Shown here in pieces: positions 55,946 to 64,000 of a stretch of 64,000 nucleotides of DNA. The translations under genes were made by a program, and so were the position numbers. Source of the stretch: Polaribacter septentrionalilitoris (GTDB lineage: Bacteria; Bacteroidota; Bacteroidia; Flavobacteriales; Flavobacteriaceae); contig NZ_VRMJ01000028.1 of the NCBI RefSeq assembly GCF_009832745.1, positions 1 to 64,000 on the forward strand, given 5' to 3'. The notes below the pieces were generated by a model, which was given only the letters and a program-made list of their open reading frames with translations, made no database searches and had not been told where the DNA came from. Position 1 is the stretch's first letter. Each line of letters begins with the position of its first letter.

Positions 55946-56833
55946 TTATTCAAAGATATCTGATGATAAGTATCTGTCTCCTCTATCACATATTATAGCC
56001 ACAACAACACCTTTATCTATTGAATTGGCAATTTTTATAGCTGTAGCTACTGAACCTCCACTACTCATTCCTGAAAAAATTCCTTCTTCTTGTGCCAAAC
56101 GAATGGTCATTGCTTTAGCTTCTTCTTCACTAACTTCTAAAACTTGATCTATTTTGTTTGCCTTAAAAATTGCAGGTAAATATTCTTCTGGCCATTTTCT
56201 GATTCCTGGGATTTTAGCACCATCTTTTGGTTGTGCTCCAATAATTTGAATATTTTCATTCTTTCCTTTTAAAAAGTCTGAAACACCTGTAATAGTTCCT
56301 GTAGTACCCATTGCTGAGACAAAATGGGTTACTTGACCTTCTGTATCTCTCCAAATTTCTGGACCTGTAGTGTTGTAATGTGCTTTTGGATTATCGAAAT
56401 TATCAAACTGATTTAATCTAAAATATCCTTTTTTATATTTTAACTTTAAAGCGTGATCAATTGCACCTTCCATTCCTTTATCAGCAGGTGTTAAAATTAC
56501 TTTTGCACCATAAGCACGCATTGTTTTTACACGTTCAATGGTTGAATTTTCTGGCATAGTAATCACCATATTTACTCCTAATACTTTAGCCATTAACGCT
56601 AAAGCAATTCCTGTATTTCCACTAGTTGCCTCAACTAAAGTATCACCTTTTTTTATGTTTTTTCTTTTGATTGCCTCAGAAATCATATAATAAGCAGCTC
56701 TATCTTTAACACTTCCTCCTGGATTATTTCCTTCTAACTTTAACAATAATGTTACTCCGTCTTTTTGAAATATATTTTGAGCTTCCACTAAAGGAGTATT
56801 TCCAACAAAATCTATAATACTTTTAGTTTTCAT
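55946..56833 (-). CDS. cysM: Cysteine synthase (O-acetylserine sulfhydrylase), CysM type
   Basis: Makes cysteine from O-acetylserine and sulfide using PLP. 295 residues from the ATG at 56833 (KTKSIIDFVGNTPLVEAQN); a longer frame up to 56926 would overlap the acetyltransferase gene and is rejected. The PLP Lys is in NPGGSVKDRAAYYM (about 41), the substrate loop is EATSGNTGIALA, and the phosphate-binding region is AMGTTGTITGVSDFL. The Arg-containing C-terminal region favours the CysM subgroup. Four bases after the acetyltransferase gene. Confidence 0.95.
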   Translation of the reverse strand: MKTKSIIDFVGNTPLVEAQNIFQKDGVTLLLKLEGNNPGGSVKDRAAYYMISEAIKRKNIKKGDTLVEATSGNTGIALALMAKVLGVNMVITMPENSTIERVKTMRAYGAKVILTPADKGMEGAIDHALKLKYKKGYFRLNQFDNFDNPKAHYNTTGPEIWRDTEGQVTHFVSAMGTTGTITGVSDFLKGKNENIQIIGAQPKDGAKIPGIRKWPEEYLPAIFKANKIDQVLEVSEEEAKAMTIRLAQEEGIFSGMSSGGSVATAIKIANSIDKGVVVAIICDRGDRYLSSDIFE

Positions 56834-56837
56834 CTTT

Positions 56838-57611
56838 CTATTTTCTCTTTTGAAATATTTTATTTTCTGATTGTACTGTAACCACAGAATTTTCTGATAC
56901 TGATTCTGTAATGCATACATTTGCACCGATTACAGAATTTGCACCTATAACAACATCACCTCCTAAAATAGTGGCATTTGCATAAATAACCACTCCGTTT
57001 TCTATGGTTGGATGTCTTTTGGTTGATGCTAAACTTTTCTTTACTTGAATTCCACCTAAGGTAACACCCTGAAAAATTTGTACATCATTCTTTATGATGG
57101 TAGTTTCTCCAATTACAATTCCTGTTGCATGATCTATAAAAAAAGAATCCCCTATTTCTGCTCCTGGATGAATATCTGTACCTGTTGTACTGTGTGCAAA
57201 CTCGCTCATCATTCTTGGTAAAATAGGCACTTCTAATTGCAACAATTGATGACTTAAACGATGAACAGCAATAGCGTAAAAACCGGGATATGCTAAATAC
57301 ACTTCTTCTAAACTTTTAGAAGCTGGATCATTTTTATGAGCAGCTTGTGCATCTAAATCCAATTTTTTTCTTATTTCTGTAAAATGACTTTCATAAGAAC
57401 ACCAAATTTCTTCACCGTTCTCAATTGACAGTCTTTCTAAAATCTTTAGGAACTGTGCTTTAGTTTTTGCCCCACTTTCTGACAAATGATTTACATCGAA
57501 CAAATTATTGATTAATTGTTTTGTAAAAGATGCAACTGCATCTCGCAAACACATGCTGTAGTTTTTAAAACTAACCAATTGTTTTGTTTTTATTTGTTCT
57601 GTTTGTTCCAT
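56838..57611 (-). CDS. Serine O-acetyltransferase (EpsC/CysE)
   Basis: 257 residues. Produces O-acetylserine, substrate of the cysteine synthase encoded next. An N-terminal helical domain precedes the left-handed beta-helix with DIHPGAEIGDSFFIDHATG, IGETTIIKNDVQIFQGVTLGG and later hexapeptide repeats (GAEIGD, GANSVIGANV). The HPGA and DHATG motifs hold the catalytic His residues. It lies nine bases after the ferredoxin gene. Confidence 0.95.
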   Translation of the reverse strand: MEQTEQIKTKQLVSFKNYSMCLRDAVASFTKQLINNLFDVNHLSESGAKTKAQFLKILERLSIENGEEIWCSYESHFTEIRKKLDLDAQAAHKNDPASKSLEEVYLAYPGFYAIAVHRLSHQLLQLEVPILPRMMSEFAHSTTGTDIHPGAEIGDSFFIDHATGIVIGETTIIKNDVQIFQGVTLGGIQVKKSLASTKRHPTIENGVVIYANATILGGDVVIGANSVIGANVCITESVSENSVVTVQSENKIFQKRK

Positions 57612-57620
57612 GATATCACC

Positions 57621-57950
57621 TTAACTTTCTGGTGCTAATTCTACTTCTAAACCATCCATTTCTGGAGTCATTTGTATTTGACAACCTAACCTACTATTGT
57701 CTTCTACATTAAATGCTTCTGCTAACATCGCATCTTCATCATCTGTCATTTCTGGTAATTCGTGATTAGATTTTACATAACATTGACATGATGCACACAT
57801 AGCCATACCTCCACAAATACCGATAGTTCCTTCTTCTGCTAATTCGTAAGAACGTACCACTTCCATGAGGTTCATTGCCATATCTGTAGGTGCTACAACT
57901 TCGTGCGTCTCACCATTTCTGTCTGTTATTTTTATATTGATGTCTTGCAT
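57621..57950 (-). CDS. 2Fe-2S ferredoxin
   Basis: 109 residues. Cluster ligands are in GTIGICGGMAMCASCQCY (Cys-x5-Cys-x2-Cys) and the last Cys in SRLGCQIQM, the adrenodoxin-like arrangement. Context with a ferredoxin-NADP reductase and a ferredoxin-type sulfite reductase suggests it carries the six electrons for sulfite reduction. Two -7 boxes TAAATTTG lie upstream on the minus strand at 57987-57980 and 58006-57999. Confidence 0.94.
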   Translation of the reverse strand: MQDINIKITDRNGETHEVVAPTDMAMNLMEVVRSYELAEEGTIGICGGMAMCASCQCYVKSNHELPEMTDDEDAMLAEAFNVEDNSRLGCQIQMTPEMDGLEVELAPES

Positions 57951-58094
57951 CTATCTATTTTCATTATTTATGTTGTCTGCAAATTTATACAAACCTAACA
58001 AATTTACACTTAGATTGTTCCTAAATAAACAAGAAAGCCTTTAAGGTTTAAATTCGCAATTAATTGCAATAAATCTATAGGCTTTAGACAAGTC

Positions 58095-58175
58095 TAGCCC
58101 AGATTGAAGTATTTGTTTGAGCTCTTTTTGCTTTTTGGAGCAAAAAAGCGAGTACTGAAAGCTGGAAATAGCTTC
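58095..58175 (+). repeat. Structured intergenic element, divergent copy B
   Basis: TAGCCCAGATTGAAG (58095-58109) at one end and GAAAGCTGGAAATAGCTT at the other, with an inner hairpin CTCTTTTTGC / GCAAAAAAGCGAG. The AGATTGAAG and CTGAAAGC blocks correspond to GGATTGAAA and GTGAAAAGC of copies A and C, but the outer stem differs. It lies downstream of the ferredoxin reductase gene in opposite orientation. Confidence 0.5.
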
Positions 58176-58183
58176 TAAAAAAA

Positions 58184-59239
58184 TTACTGAATTGCTTTTA
58201 CAACTGCTTTTGGTGCTTCTTTTTTTGTTCCATCAAAACCCTGAACGCCACCAACTGTGGTATATTTCATTACATATTTTTTATCTGGAAATATTCTCTT
58301 GTATGCACTTTGGCACATTAATGTAGCCTCGTGGAAACCACAAAGAATCAGTTTTAATTTCCCTGGATATGTATTTACGTCACCAATTGCATAAATTCCT
58401 GGAATATTGGTTTGATAATCTAACGCATTATTTACTTTAATGGCGTTCTTCTCAATTTCTAATCCCCAGTTACCAATTGGCCCTAATTTTGGAGACAATC
58501 CGAATAATGGAATAAAGTGATCTGTATCAATAATAAAAGCATCTTCACCTTTTTTCTCAACTGCAACACCTGTAACTTTATCTGTACCAATAATTCCTTT
58601 TACTTCTGCTGGAGTAATGATATTAATCTTTCCTAGATTTTTTAATTCTTGTGCCTTTTCTACAGAGTCTAAAGCACCTCTAAACTCATTTCTTCTATGA
58701 ATTAAGGTTACTTCTGATGCTACATCTGACAAGAAAATTGCCCAGTCTAAAGCTGAATCTCCACCACCAGAAATTACTACTTTTTTATCTCTATACAATT
58801 CTGGTTCTTTAATGATATACTCAACCCCTTTATCTTCAAAATCTGCAATATTAGAAATCAATGGTTTTCTTGGTTCAAAAGAACCTAAACCACCTGCAAT
58901 TGCAACTACTTTTGCGTGATGTTTTGTTCCTTTATTTGTGGTAACAATAAAAGTACCATCATCTTGTTTGTCTATTGTATCAGCACGTTCTCCTAAAGTA
59001 AAACCAGGTTCAAATTGTTTGATTTGCTCCATTAATTTATGTGTTAAATCTCCTGCTAAAATCTCTGGATACGCTGGTATATCATAAATTGGTTTCTTTG
59101 GATATATCTCTGAACACTGACCACCTGGTTGTGGTAACGCATCAATTAAATGGCACTTTAACTTTAATAAACCCGCTTCAAAAACTGTAAATAATCCTGT
59201 TGGTCCTGCTCCGATAATTAGAATATCTGTTTGTATCAT
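58184..59239 (-). CDS. Ferredoxin-NADP reductase, thioredoxin-reductase type
   Basis: 351 residues. FAD site IIGAGPTGLFTVFEAGLL at the N-terminus, NADPH site VISGGGDSALDWAIFLSD near 155, and a C-terminal AIGDVNTYPGKLKL FAD contact. There is no C-x-x-C pair, so it is the ferredoxin-reducing kind rather than thioredoxin reductase. It probably reduces the ferredoxin encoded next for sulfite reductase. Confidence 0.92.
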   Translation of the reverse strand: MIQTDILIIGAGPTGLFTVFEAGLLKLKCHLIDALPQPGGQCSEIYPKKPIYDIPAYPEILAGDLTHKLMEQIKQFEPGFTLGERADTIDKQDDGTFIVTTNKGTKHHAKVVAIAGGLGSFEPRKPLISNIADFEDKGVEYIIKEPELYRDKKVVISGGGDSALDWAIFLSDVASEVTLIHRRNEFRGALDSVEKAQELKNLGKINIITPAEVKGIIGTDKVTGVAVEKKGEDAFIIDTDHFIPLFGLSPKLGPIGNWGLEIEKNAIKVNNALDYQTNIPGIYAIGDVNTYPGKLKLILCGFHEATLMCQSAYKRIFPDKKYVMKYTTVGGVQGFDGTKKEAPKAVVKAIQ

Positions 59240-59253
59240 TTCTATTTAAAATT

Positions 59254-59313
59254 TGTCATTTTGAGATTTCTCGATATATTTTTTTCATTCTTCAAAAAAC
59301 ACTCGAAATGACA
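59254..59313. repeat. TGTCATTTC/TCGAG-type inverted repeat
   Basis: TGTCATTTTGAG (59254-59265) and CTCGAAATGACA (59302-59313) are inverted copies differing at one position. The element sits in the 83-base gap between two co-directional genes and resembles the repeat at 20238-20305 in its TGTCA ends and CTCGA core. Confidence 0.65.
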
Positions 59314-59322
59314 GTTATTCTT

Positions 59323-59901
59323 CTACTTTTTTTCTACTAAACTTTTTGTGAACTCATTTAATTGTTCCACTTTCTCCTCAAAGTTTCCTTTGATGGTTTT
59401 TCTATATTCATTTAAATTCTGTACTAAATCGTCGATATTTTCTGGAATTACTTCCTCGAAAAATTGACGTAATCTTTTGGCTGTTGTTGGCGATTTTCCG
59501 TTGGTAGAAATTGCCACCTTTACGTTTCCTTTCGTTACAATTCCGCCCATATAAAAATCGCAATACGGTGGATTATCAGCAACATTTACCAATTTAGCTT
59601 CTGCTCTACAATCTTTCCAAACTTGTACATTTACTTCAGGGATATCTGTAGTTGCCACCACAATGTGTCTTCCGTCTAAGTATTTTTTATGATATACGTC
59701 TTTAATCAATGTAACACAGCCTTTTTTTGCTAAAGCAATTGTTCCTTCTCTAAACATTGGTGAAACCATGGTTACTTTTGCATCTGGACTCGATTTTAAT
59801 AAGAACGTTAGTTTTTCTTCTGCAACAAATCCTCCACCTATAATTAGAAAGTTTAAGTTTTTTGCTTTTAAGAAAATTGGATATAAATTATTTCTTTCCA
59901 T
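59323..59901 (-). CDS. Precorrin-2 dehydrogenase / sirohydrochlorin ferrochelatase-like protein
   Basis: 192 residues, the CysG-N-like half of siroheme synthase. NAD-binding fold FLIIGGGFVAEEKLTFLL and the catalytic/substrate stretch VAISTNGKSPTTAKRLRQF near 130. It oxidises precorrin-2 and inserts iron to complete siroheme, the cofactor of the sulfite reductase. Its start overlaps the end of cobA by one base. Confidence 0.93.
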   Translation of the reverse strand: MERNNLYPIFLKAKNLNFLIIGGGFVAEEKLTFLLKSSPDAKVTMVSPMFREGTIALAKKGCVTLIKDVYHKKYLDGRHIVVATTDIPEVNVQVWKDCRAEAKLVNVADNPPYCDFYMGGIVTKGNVKVAISTNGKSPTTAKRLRQFFEEVIPENIDDLVQNLNEYRKTIKGNFEEKVEQLNEFTKSLVEKK

Positions 59902-60680
59902 TACACCAAACCTCTTAAATCATTCTCATAAAACTCGTGTAATTCTAAAATACTTTGACGATGATTTACAACTTCACCTAACAAAATAATCGCAGGATTT
60001 CTCAACTCATTTTCTGCAACAATATGTTCTATAGTATCAACAGTTCCAATTCCGATTTTTTCATCTGTTCTTGTTCCGTTTTGAATAATAGCAACAGGTA
60101 AATCATTTTTACCCTCTGCCTGAAACAATTTTACAATTTGTGGCAATTTGCTCATTCCCATCAACACAACTACTGTTGCATTAGATTTTGCTGCTAGCTT
60201 GATATCTTCTGATATTTTATGTTCTTTGGTTGTGCCTGTAATTACCCAAAAACTTTCTGAACTTCCTCTTTTGGTAACTGGTATATTTTGATTGGCAGCT
60301 ACTGCCATTGATGATGAAATACCAGGAACCATAGCAACTTCTACTCCAAAATTTGCAGCGTATTCCATTTCTTCTGCACCTCTACCAAAAATAAAAGGAT
60401 CTCCTCCTTTTAAGCGAACCACGTGTCCATTTGAATTTGCTCGAGCAACAATCAATTCGTTGATTTGTTCTTGTTGATATTTATAACAACCTCTTCGTTT
60501 TCCAACAAAAATTTGTTCTGCTTCTGGGTTGATATAATTTAACAATTCTTCGTTTACCAAAGCATCATATAATACCACATCAGCAGATTTTAATACTTTA
60601 ATTGCTTTTACTGTGATTAAATCTACATCTCCAGGTCCTGCACCTACAACTGTTAATTTTGGGATTTTAAAATTCATCAT
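59901..60680 (-). CDS. cobA: Uroporphyrinogen-III C-methyltransferase
   Basis: 259 residues. Methylates uroporphyrinogen III twice with AdoMet to give precorrin-2. Motifs: VVGAGPGDVDLITVKA at the N-terminus, VRLKGGDPFIFGRGAEE near 85, and VPGISSSMA. Two bases follow the sulfite reductase gene; together with the gene after it this supplies siroheme. Confidence 0.96.
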   Translation of the reverse strand: MMNFKIPKLTVVGAGPGDVDLITVKAIKVLKSADVVLYDALVNEELLNYINPEAEQIFVGKRRGCYKYQQEQINELIVARANSNGHVVRLKGGDPFIFGRGAEEMEYAANFGVEVAMVPGISSSMAVAANQNIPVTKRGSSESFWVITGTTKEHKISEDIKLAAKSNATVVVLMGMSKLPQIVKLFQAEGKNDLPVAIIQNGTRTDEKIGIGTVDTIEHIVAENELRNPAIILLGEVVNHRQSILELHEFYENDLRGLV

Positions 60681-60682
60681 TT

Positions 60683-62785
60683 TTAGATTACGCTTTCAAC
60701 AAAAGTATTAGATAGCTCTCTAAATCTTTTCACTTTTTCTAACAATTTTGCAGAATCATTGATATATTGTGAACAAAATTCTTTTGTTGGTGCGTTTTTA
60801 TTAATTTGATAAATTAACTCACTAAAAGATGTATTTAACTCAATCTTACCTGAAGCGATAAATAACTCATCAAACTGCTTTATAATTCCTGCGTGTGTAT
60901 TTGTCTTTTTATTTTCAGCCAGTAACATCGCTTTTGCTGTATTTACCAAAGATTGGTATGCATAATAAATGGCTCCTGAATACACTTTATTTTCATAAGC
61001 CTTTCTTGCGTTATCAATTTTCTCTTCGCTCTCTAAAAATAAGGTTGCAATTAAATCGATAACAACACCTGCACATTCACCAACTCCAATTGCTTTTACA
61101 TACTTTTCTTCTTCACCCCAATCAATAAAATCTTCTTGAGTTAAGTTGGTTACATCCTGTAAATCTTGTAAGAAATTATAAAAATATTTTTCTCCTTTTT
61201 CTTTATAGTATTCAACAAACTGTTTTCCGTTTGCATTGGCTTCAAAATCATTAAAGATTCTTCGCAATGCCTCTGGTCCTCTTCTACTTGGCACTTTTAC
61301 AACTTTATCTGCAAAAACCGCATTTCCATCACCTAAATTTCCTCCGCCAAGTAAAACTTGTAAAGCTGGTGCAACTAGTTTATCCTTAGTTCTTACAGTC
61401 ATTCCTTGAAAACCAATATTAGCCATATTGTGCTGCCCACAAGCATTCATACATCCACTTATTTTTATCACCAAATCTTGGTTTTCTAAATACTGAGGAT
61501 ATTCTGCAGCAATCACTCTTTCTAACTCCTCTGCAATTCCTGTACTACTTGCAATACCTAAATTACACGTATCTGTACCTGGACAAGCTGTAATATCTAC
61601 TGCTTTGTTATAACCTGCTTCTACAAATCCTAATTTTTCTAACTCTTGATAGAAATAAGGCACTAAATCTTCCTTAACAAAAGGAATTACAATATTCTGA
61701 CGTAATGTTAATCTTACTTCTCCAGCTGCGTATTCATCTACTAAATTAGCTAATAATCTTGCTTTGTCTGTGTAAAAATCACCCAATAAAACTTTAATTC
61801 CGATGGCAACATAACCTTCTTGCTTTTGCGGAATTAAGTTTGTTGATTTCCATAATTCAAATGCTTTTTGATCTTTGATTGAAACTTCAGGAATTTCAAC
61901 AGAAACTGGTTCTGATGGAACGTAACTATCTGCATCAATTGCTACACTTTTGAATTCTATTGCTTTCTGTTCTTGTGCAATCAATTCTCTAAAAGCATCT
62001 AAACCAATATCTTTTAATAAGAATTTCATTCTAGCTTTGGCTCTACTTTTACGTTCACCATATCTATCAAAAATTCTTAAAACACCTTCCATAACTGGAA
62101 TGATTTTATCTGATGGTAAAAAATCATACAAAACATCTGCGTGTCTAGGTTGAGAACCTAAACCACCACCAACCATTACTTTAAAACCTCTTACACCATC
62201 TTGAATTTTAGCAATGTAGCCTAAATCGTGCATATAAGACAAGCCAGTATCTTCATCTGAAGAAGAAAAAGAAACTTTGAATTTACGCCCCATTTCTTGA
62301 CAAATTGGATTACGTAAAAAGAATTTATACAATGCATCTGCATAAGGAGAAACATCAAAAGGCTCGTTTACATCAATCCCTGCAGTTTCTGACGCAGTTA
62401 CATTTCTAACCACATTACCACAAGCTTCTCTTAAGGTAACATCATCTTTTTCTAATTCTGCCCACAACTCTGGAGTTCTGTTTAAGTCTACATAGTGAAT
62501 TTGAATATCTTGACGTGTTGTAATGTGCAATCTTCCTCTTGAATATTCATCTGAAACAGCAGCAATTCTATTTAACTGATTTGTTTTTAGTTTTCCATAA
62601 GGTACTTTAATACGAATCATTTGAACGCCTTCTTGACGCTGACCGTAAACACCTCTTGCTAAACGTAAACTTCTAAATTTTTCTTCGTCAATTTGTAGGT
62701 TATTGAATGCAGCAATTTTATCAGCCAACTCAATAATATCTTTTTCTACAACTGGATTTTCTATTTCTGTTCTAAAACTTTGCAT
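60683..62785 (-). CDS. Ferredoxin-type sulfite reductase with C-terminal HEPN-like domain
   Basis: 700 residues from the ATG at 62785 (QSFRTEIENPVVEKD), the family-typical start; an ATG 12 bases upstream is also in frame. Two ferredoxin-like/siroheme repeats make the reductase (about 1-550) with the 4Fe-4S and siroheme ligands in ITACPGTDTCNLG (about 399-408) and SGCMNACGQHN (about 443-450). From about 575 a helical region follows with ARKAYENKVYSGAIYYAYQS and VNTAKAMLL, matching HEPN domains. No stop separates the two. It reduces sulfite to sulfide; the role of the added domain is not known. Confidence 0.94.
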   Translation of the reverse strand: MQSFRTEIENPVVEKDIIELADKIAAFNNLQIDEEKFRSLRLARGVYGQRQEGVQMIRIKVPYGKLKTNQLNRIAAVSDEYSRGRLHITTRQDIQIHYVDLNRTPELWAELEKDDVTLREACGNVVRNVTASETAGIDVNEPFDVSPYADALYKFFLRNPICQEMGRKFKVSFSSSDEDTGLSYMHDLGYIAKIQDGVRGFKVMVGGGLGSQPRHADVLYDFLPSDKIIPVMEGVLRIFDRYGERKSRAKARMKFLLKDIGLDAFRELIAQEQKAIEFKSVAIDADSYVPSEPVSVEIPEVSIKDQKAFELWKSTNLIPQKQEGYVAIGIKVLLGDFYTDKARLLANLVDEYAAGEVRLTLRQNIVIPFVKEDLVPYFYQELEKLGFVEAGYNKAVDITACPGTDTCNLGIASSTGIAEELERVIAAEYPQYLENQDLVIKISGCMNACGQHNMANIGFQGMTVRTKDKLVAPALQVLLGGGNLGDGNAVFADKVVKVPSRRGPEALRRIFNDFEANANGKQFVEYYKEKGEKYFYNFLQDLQDVTNLTQEDFIDWGEEEKYVKAIGVGECAGVVIDLIATLFLESEEKIDNARKAYENKVYSGAIYYAYQSLVNTAKAMLLAENKKTNTHAGIIKQFDELFIASGKIELNTSFSELIYQINKNAPTKEFCSQYINDSAKLLEKVKRFRELSNTFVESVI

Positions 62786-62802
62786 TTTATACCCCATCCT
62801 AA

Positions 62803-62842
62803 CCTTCCTAAGAGGAAGGGATTCTTACTTGGGTGTAAGAAT
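62803..62842 (-). promoter_or_regulatory. Two adjacent hairpins in the sulfite reductase leader
   Basis: CCTTCCT (62803-62809) with AGGAAGG (62813-62819), and ATTCTTAC (62821-62828) with GTAAGAAT (62835-62842). They lie 18 to 57 bases before the start codon on the minus strand, in the gap after cysN. They could stabilise or regulate the transcript; neither has the T run of a terminator and neither matches a known riboswitch. Confidence 0.5.
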
Positions 62843-62940
62843 ACTGTTATTTATTTTCTTTATATCCTATAGGGTTAATAGATTTAATCAAAATAATCTT
62901 TATAAACTTTACCATAATAACCCTAATTTTTGGTAAACTT

Positions 62941-64000
62941 TTACTTAATAAACCCTACACCAACTGTGTTGTTTGTTTTTGGATTCACTAAAATGAATGA
63001 TCCATTTGATTTATTATCTTTATAAGCATCAAAAGCTAATGGTTTACTTAGCTTTAATTGTATATCGCCAATTTGATTCAACTCTAATTCTGATGGATTT
63101 TCTTCAATTCCAGAGAAATCGGTTTTGATGATACTATTTAATTGAGTAATTTTTGCTTGAGCATCATTTACACCGTGTTTGATGTAATATTTTTGCAATG
63201 CTTGTAATGGCTCCTTATCCATCCAGCAAATGGTAGCCTCTAATTGTTTTGCAATAGTTGGTTGCTCATCAACTTTTACTAACATATCACCTCTACTAAC
63301 GTTTACATTATCTTCTAAAGTGATAGTTACTGAACTTCCTCTTTTTGCTTTTTGAAATTCTTTATCAAAGAAATTAATGCTCTTGATTTTTGATTTGGTT
63401 AACGACGGCAATACCGCAACTTCATCACCTACTTCAAAATCTCCACCGTAAATTTTACCTGCATAACCTCTGTAATCGTGGTATTCCTCAGTTTTTGGTC
63501 TGATAACCGTTTGCACAGGAAAGCGTGTTTGAGAATCATCATTGATATCATCAGAGTCTAATCTTTCTAAATGATGCATTAAGGTTTCACCTTGATACCA
63601 ATCCATATTTTCAGACTTATCAACTACATTATCTCCTTTTAAAGCTGATAATGGAATGAATGTCAAATTCTGATTTTTATACTCACTTTTACTTGCTAAA
63701 TATTCGATTTCTCCTTTGATTACATTGAATTTCTCCTCTGAAAAATCAACCAAATCCATTTTATTAACAGCGATTACAACATCTTTTATTCTCAATAAAT
63801 TATTGATAAAAAAGTGTCTATAAGTTTGTTCTACAACTCCATTTCTTGCATCAATTAAAACAATAGAAGCTTGAGCAGTTGAAGCTCCTGTAACCATATT
63901 TCTGGTATATTCTATATGGCCAGGTGTATCAGCAATGATGAAGCTCTTTTTTCTGGTTGAAAAATAAATATGGGCTACATCAATGGTAATTCCCTGTTCG
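62941..64000 (-). CDS. cysN: Sulfate adenylyltransferase large subunit (5' end outside window)
   Basis: The GTPase subunit that drives activation of sulfate to APS. The frame is open through the right edge, so the first part of the protein is missing from the window; about 352 codons are visible. GTPase motifs are ADTPGHIEYTRNM (G3) and VNKMDLVDF (G4), followed by the EF-Tu-like domains 2 and 3 with TVIRPKTEEYHDYRGYAGK. The partner cysD should lie to the right. It stands at the head of the visible sulfur-assimilation block. Confidence 0.95.
   Translation of the reverse strand, partial: EQGITIDVAHIYFSTRKKSFIIADTPGHIEYTRNMVTGASTAQASIVLIDARNGVVEQTYRHFFINNLLRIKDVVIAVNKMDLVDFSEEKFNVIKGEIEYLASKSEYKNQNLTFIPLSALKGDNVVDKSENMDWYQGETLMHHLERLDSDDINDDSQTRFPVQTVIRPKTEEYHDYRGYAGKIYGGDFEVGDEVAVLPSLTKSKIKSINFFDKEFQKAKRGSSVTITLEDNVNVSRGDMLVKVDEQPTIAKQLEATICWMDKEPLQALQKYYIKHGVNDAQAKITQLNSIIKTDFSGIEENPSELELNQIGDIQLKLSKPLAFDAYKDNKSNGSFILVNPKTNNTVGVGFIK

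Noticed and set aside
56834..56926. N-terminal extension of the cysteine synthase frame
   Set aside because: It overlaps the end of the acetyltransferase gene and has no family resemblance; the Met at 56833 gives the normal start.
58022..58085. Possible terminator AAAGCCT/AGGCTTT after the ferredoxin reductase gene
   Set aside because: The loop is long, the stem is only seven pairs and no T run follows on the minus strand; too weak to call.
63897..63897. ATG as the start of the sulfate adenylyltransferase frame
   Set aside because: The frame stays open to the window edge and encodes the essential G3 GTPase motif upstream of this Met, so the real start lies outside the window.

Overview
The window is chromosomal DNA of a marine-type member of the Flavobacteriaceae (Bacteroidota); genus cannot be fixed from this sequence alone, though Polaribacter or Tenacibaculum would fit. 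The evidence is the low G+C content, promoters of the Bacteroidota form TTG-N19-21-TAnnTTTG, weak or absent Shine-Dalgarno sequences, many lipoproteins, a methionine synthase split into two genes, a class II HMG-CoA reductase, and family repeats typical of this group.

Layout, left to right. 1-593: a minus-strand promoter firing off the left edge (probably an rRNA-type leader), a structured repeat/RNA element, and the thrS promoter. 594-3881: thrS-infC-rpmI-rplT, with infC apparently starting at a rare AUA codon. 3963-4559: a coiled-coil membrane protein. 4768-15430: a storage-glucan cluster (GlgA/GlgM-like glycosyltransferase, GlgC, GlgE, maltokinase, GlgB, then a GH31 alpha-glucosidase) that can make, branch and trim alpha-glucan through maltose-1-phosphate. 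15431-15944: two tandem small-RNA cassettes, each with paired operator dyads, its own promoter and its own terminator; no protein gene is visible. 15945-22049: prfA, a small lipoprotein, a peroxiredoxin-like protein, a flavoprotein, a GHMP kinase and an HMG-CoA reductase carrying an extra C-terminal DinB/DUF1569-like domain. 22335-36772: an SPFH lipoprotein, a DPP IV-type peptidase followed by two POT peptide transporters (a peptide-use unit), a thioredoxin-fold protein, comEC, an NlpC/P60 lipoprotein, lpxB, a small membrane protein, surE, a tail-specific protease and a hotdog thioesterase. 36821-38449: a sodium/solute symporter.

38573-45969: a 7.4-kb integrated element in the 3' end of tRNA-Asp. 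It is bounded by a 17-bp direct repeat, has paired 10-bp repeats inside each end (probable integrase arm sites), and carries a tyrosine recombinase, a single-chain restriction-methylation enzyme, an unrecognised protein, a small excisionase-type HTH protein and a protein resembling phage/plasmid gene II/X replication initiators. It restores the tRNA 3' end and brings its own terminator, leaving the original terminator stranded at the far end.

46090-64000: a DUF58 protein, an M1 aminopeptidase, thioredoxin, and then a long minus-strand block for sulfur assimilation: cysN (cut by the window edge), ferredoxin-dependent sulfite reductase fused to a HEPN-like domain, two siroheme genes, a ferredoxin reductase, ferredoxin, serine acetyltransferase, cysteine synthase, then a SAM-I riboswitch ahead of the split methionine synthase and metF. 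Together these turn sulfate into cysteine and methionine. A four-helix-bundle gene sits between the two metH halves. Several intergenic gaps hold flavobacterial inverted repeats, one family of which shows a compensatory base change between copies.
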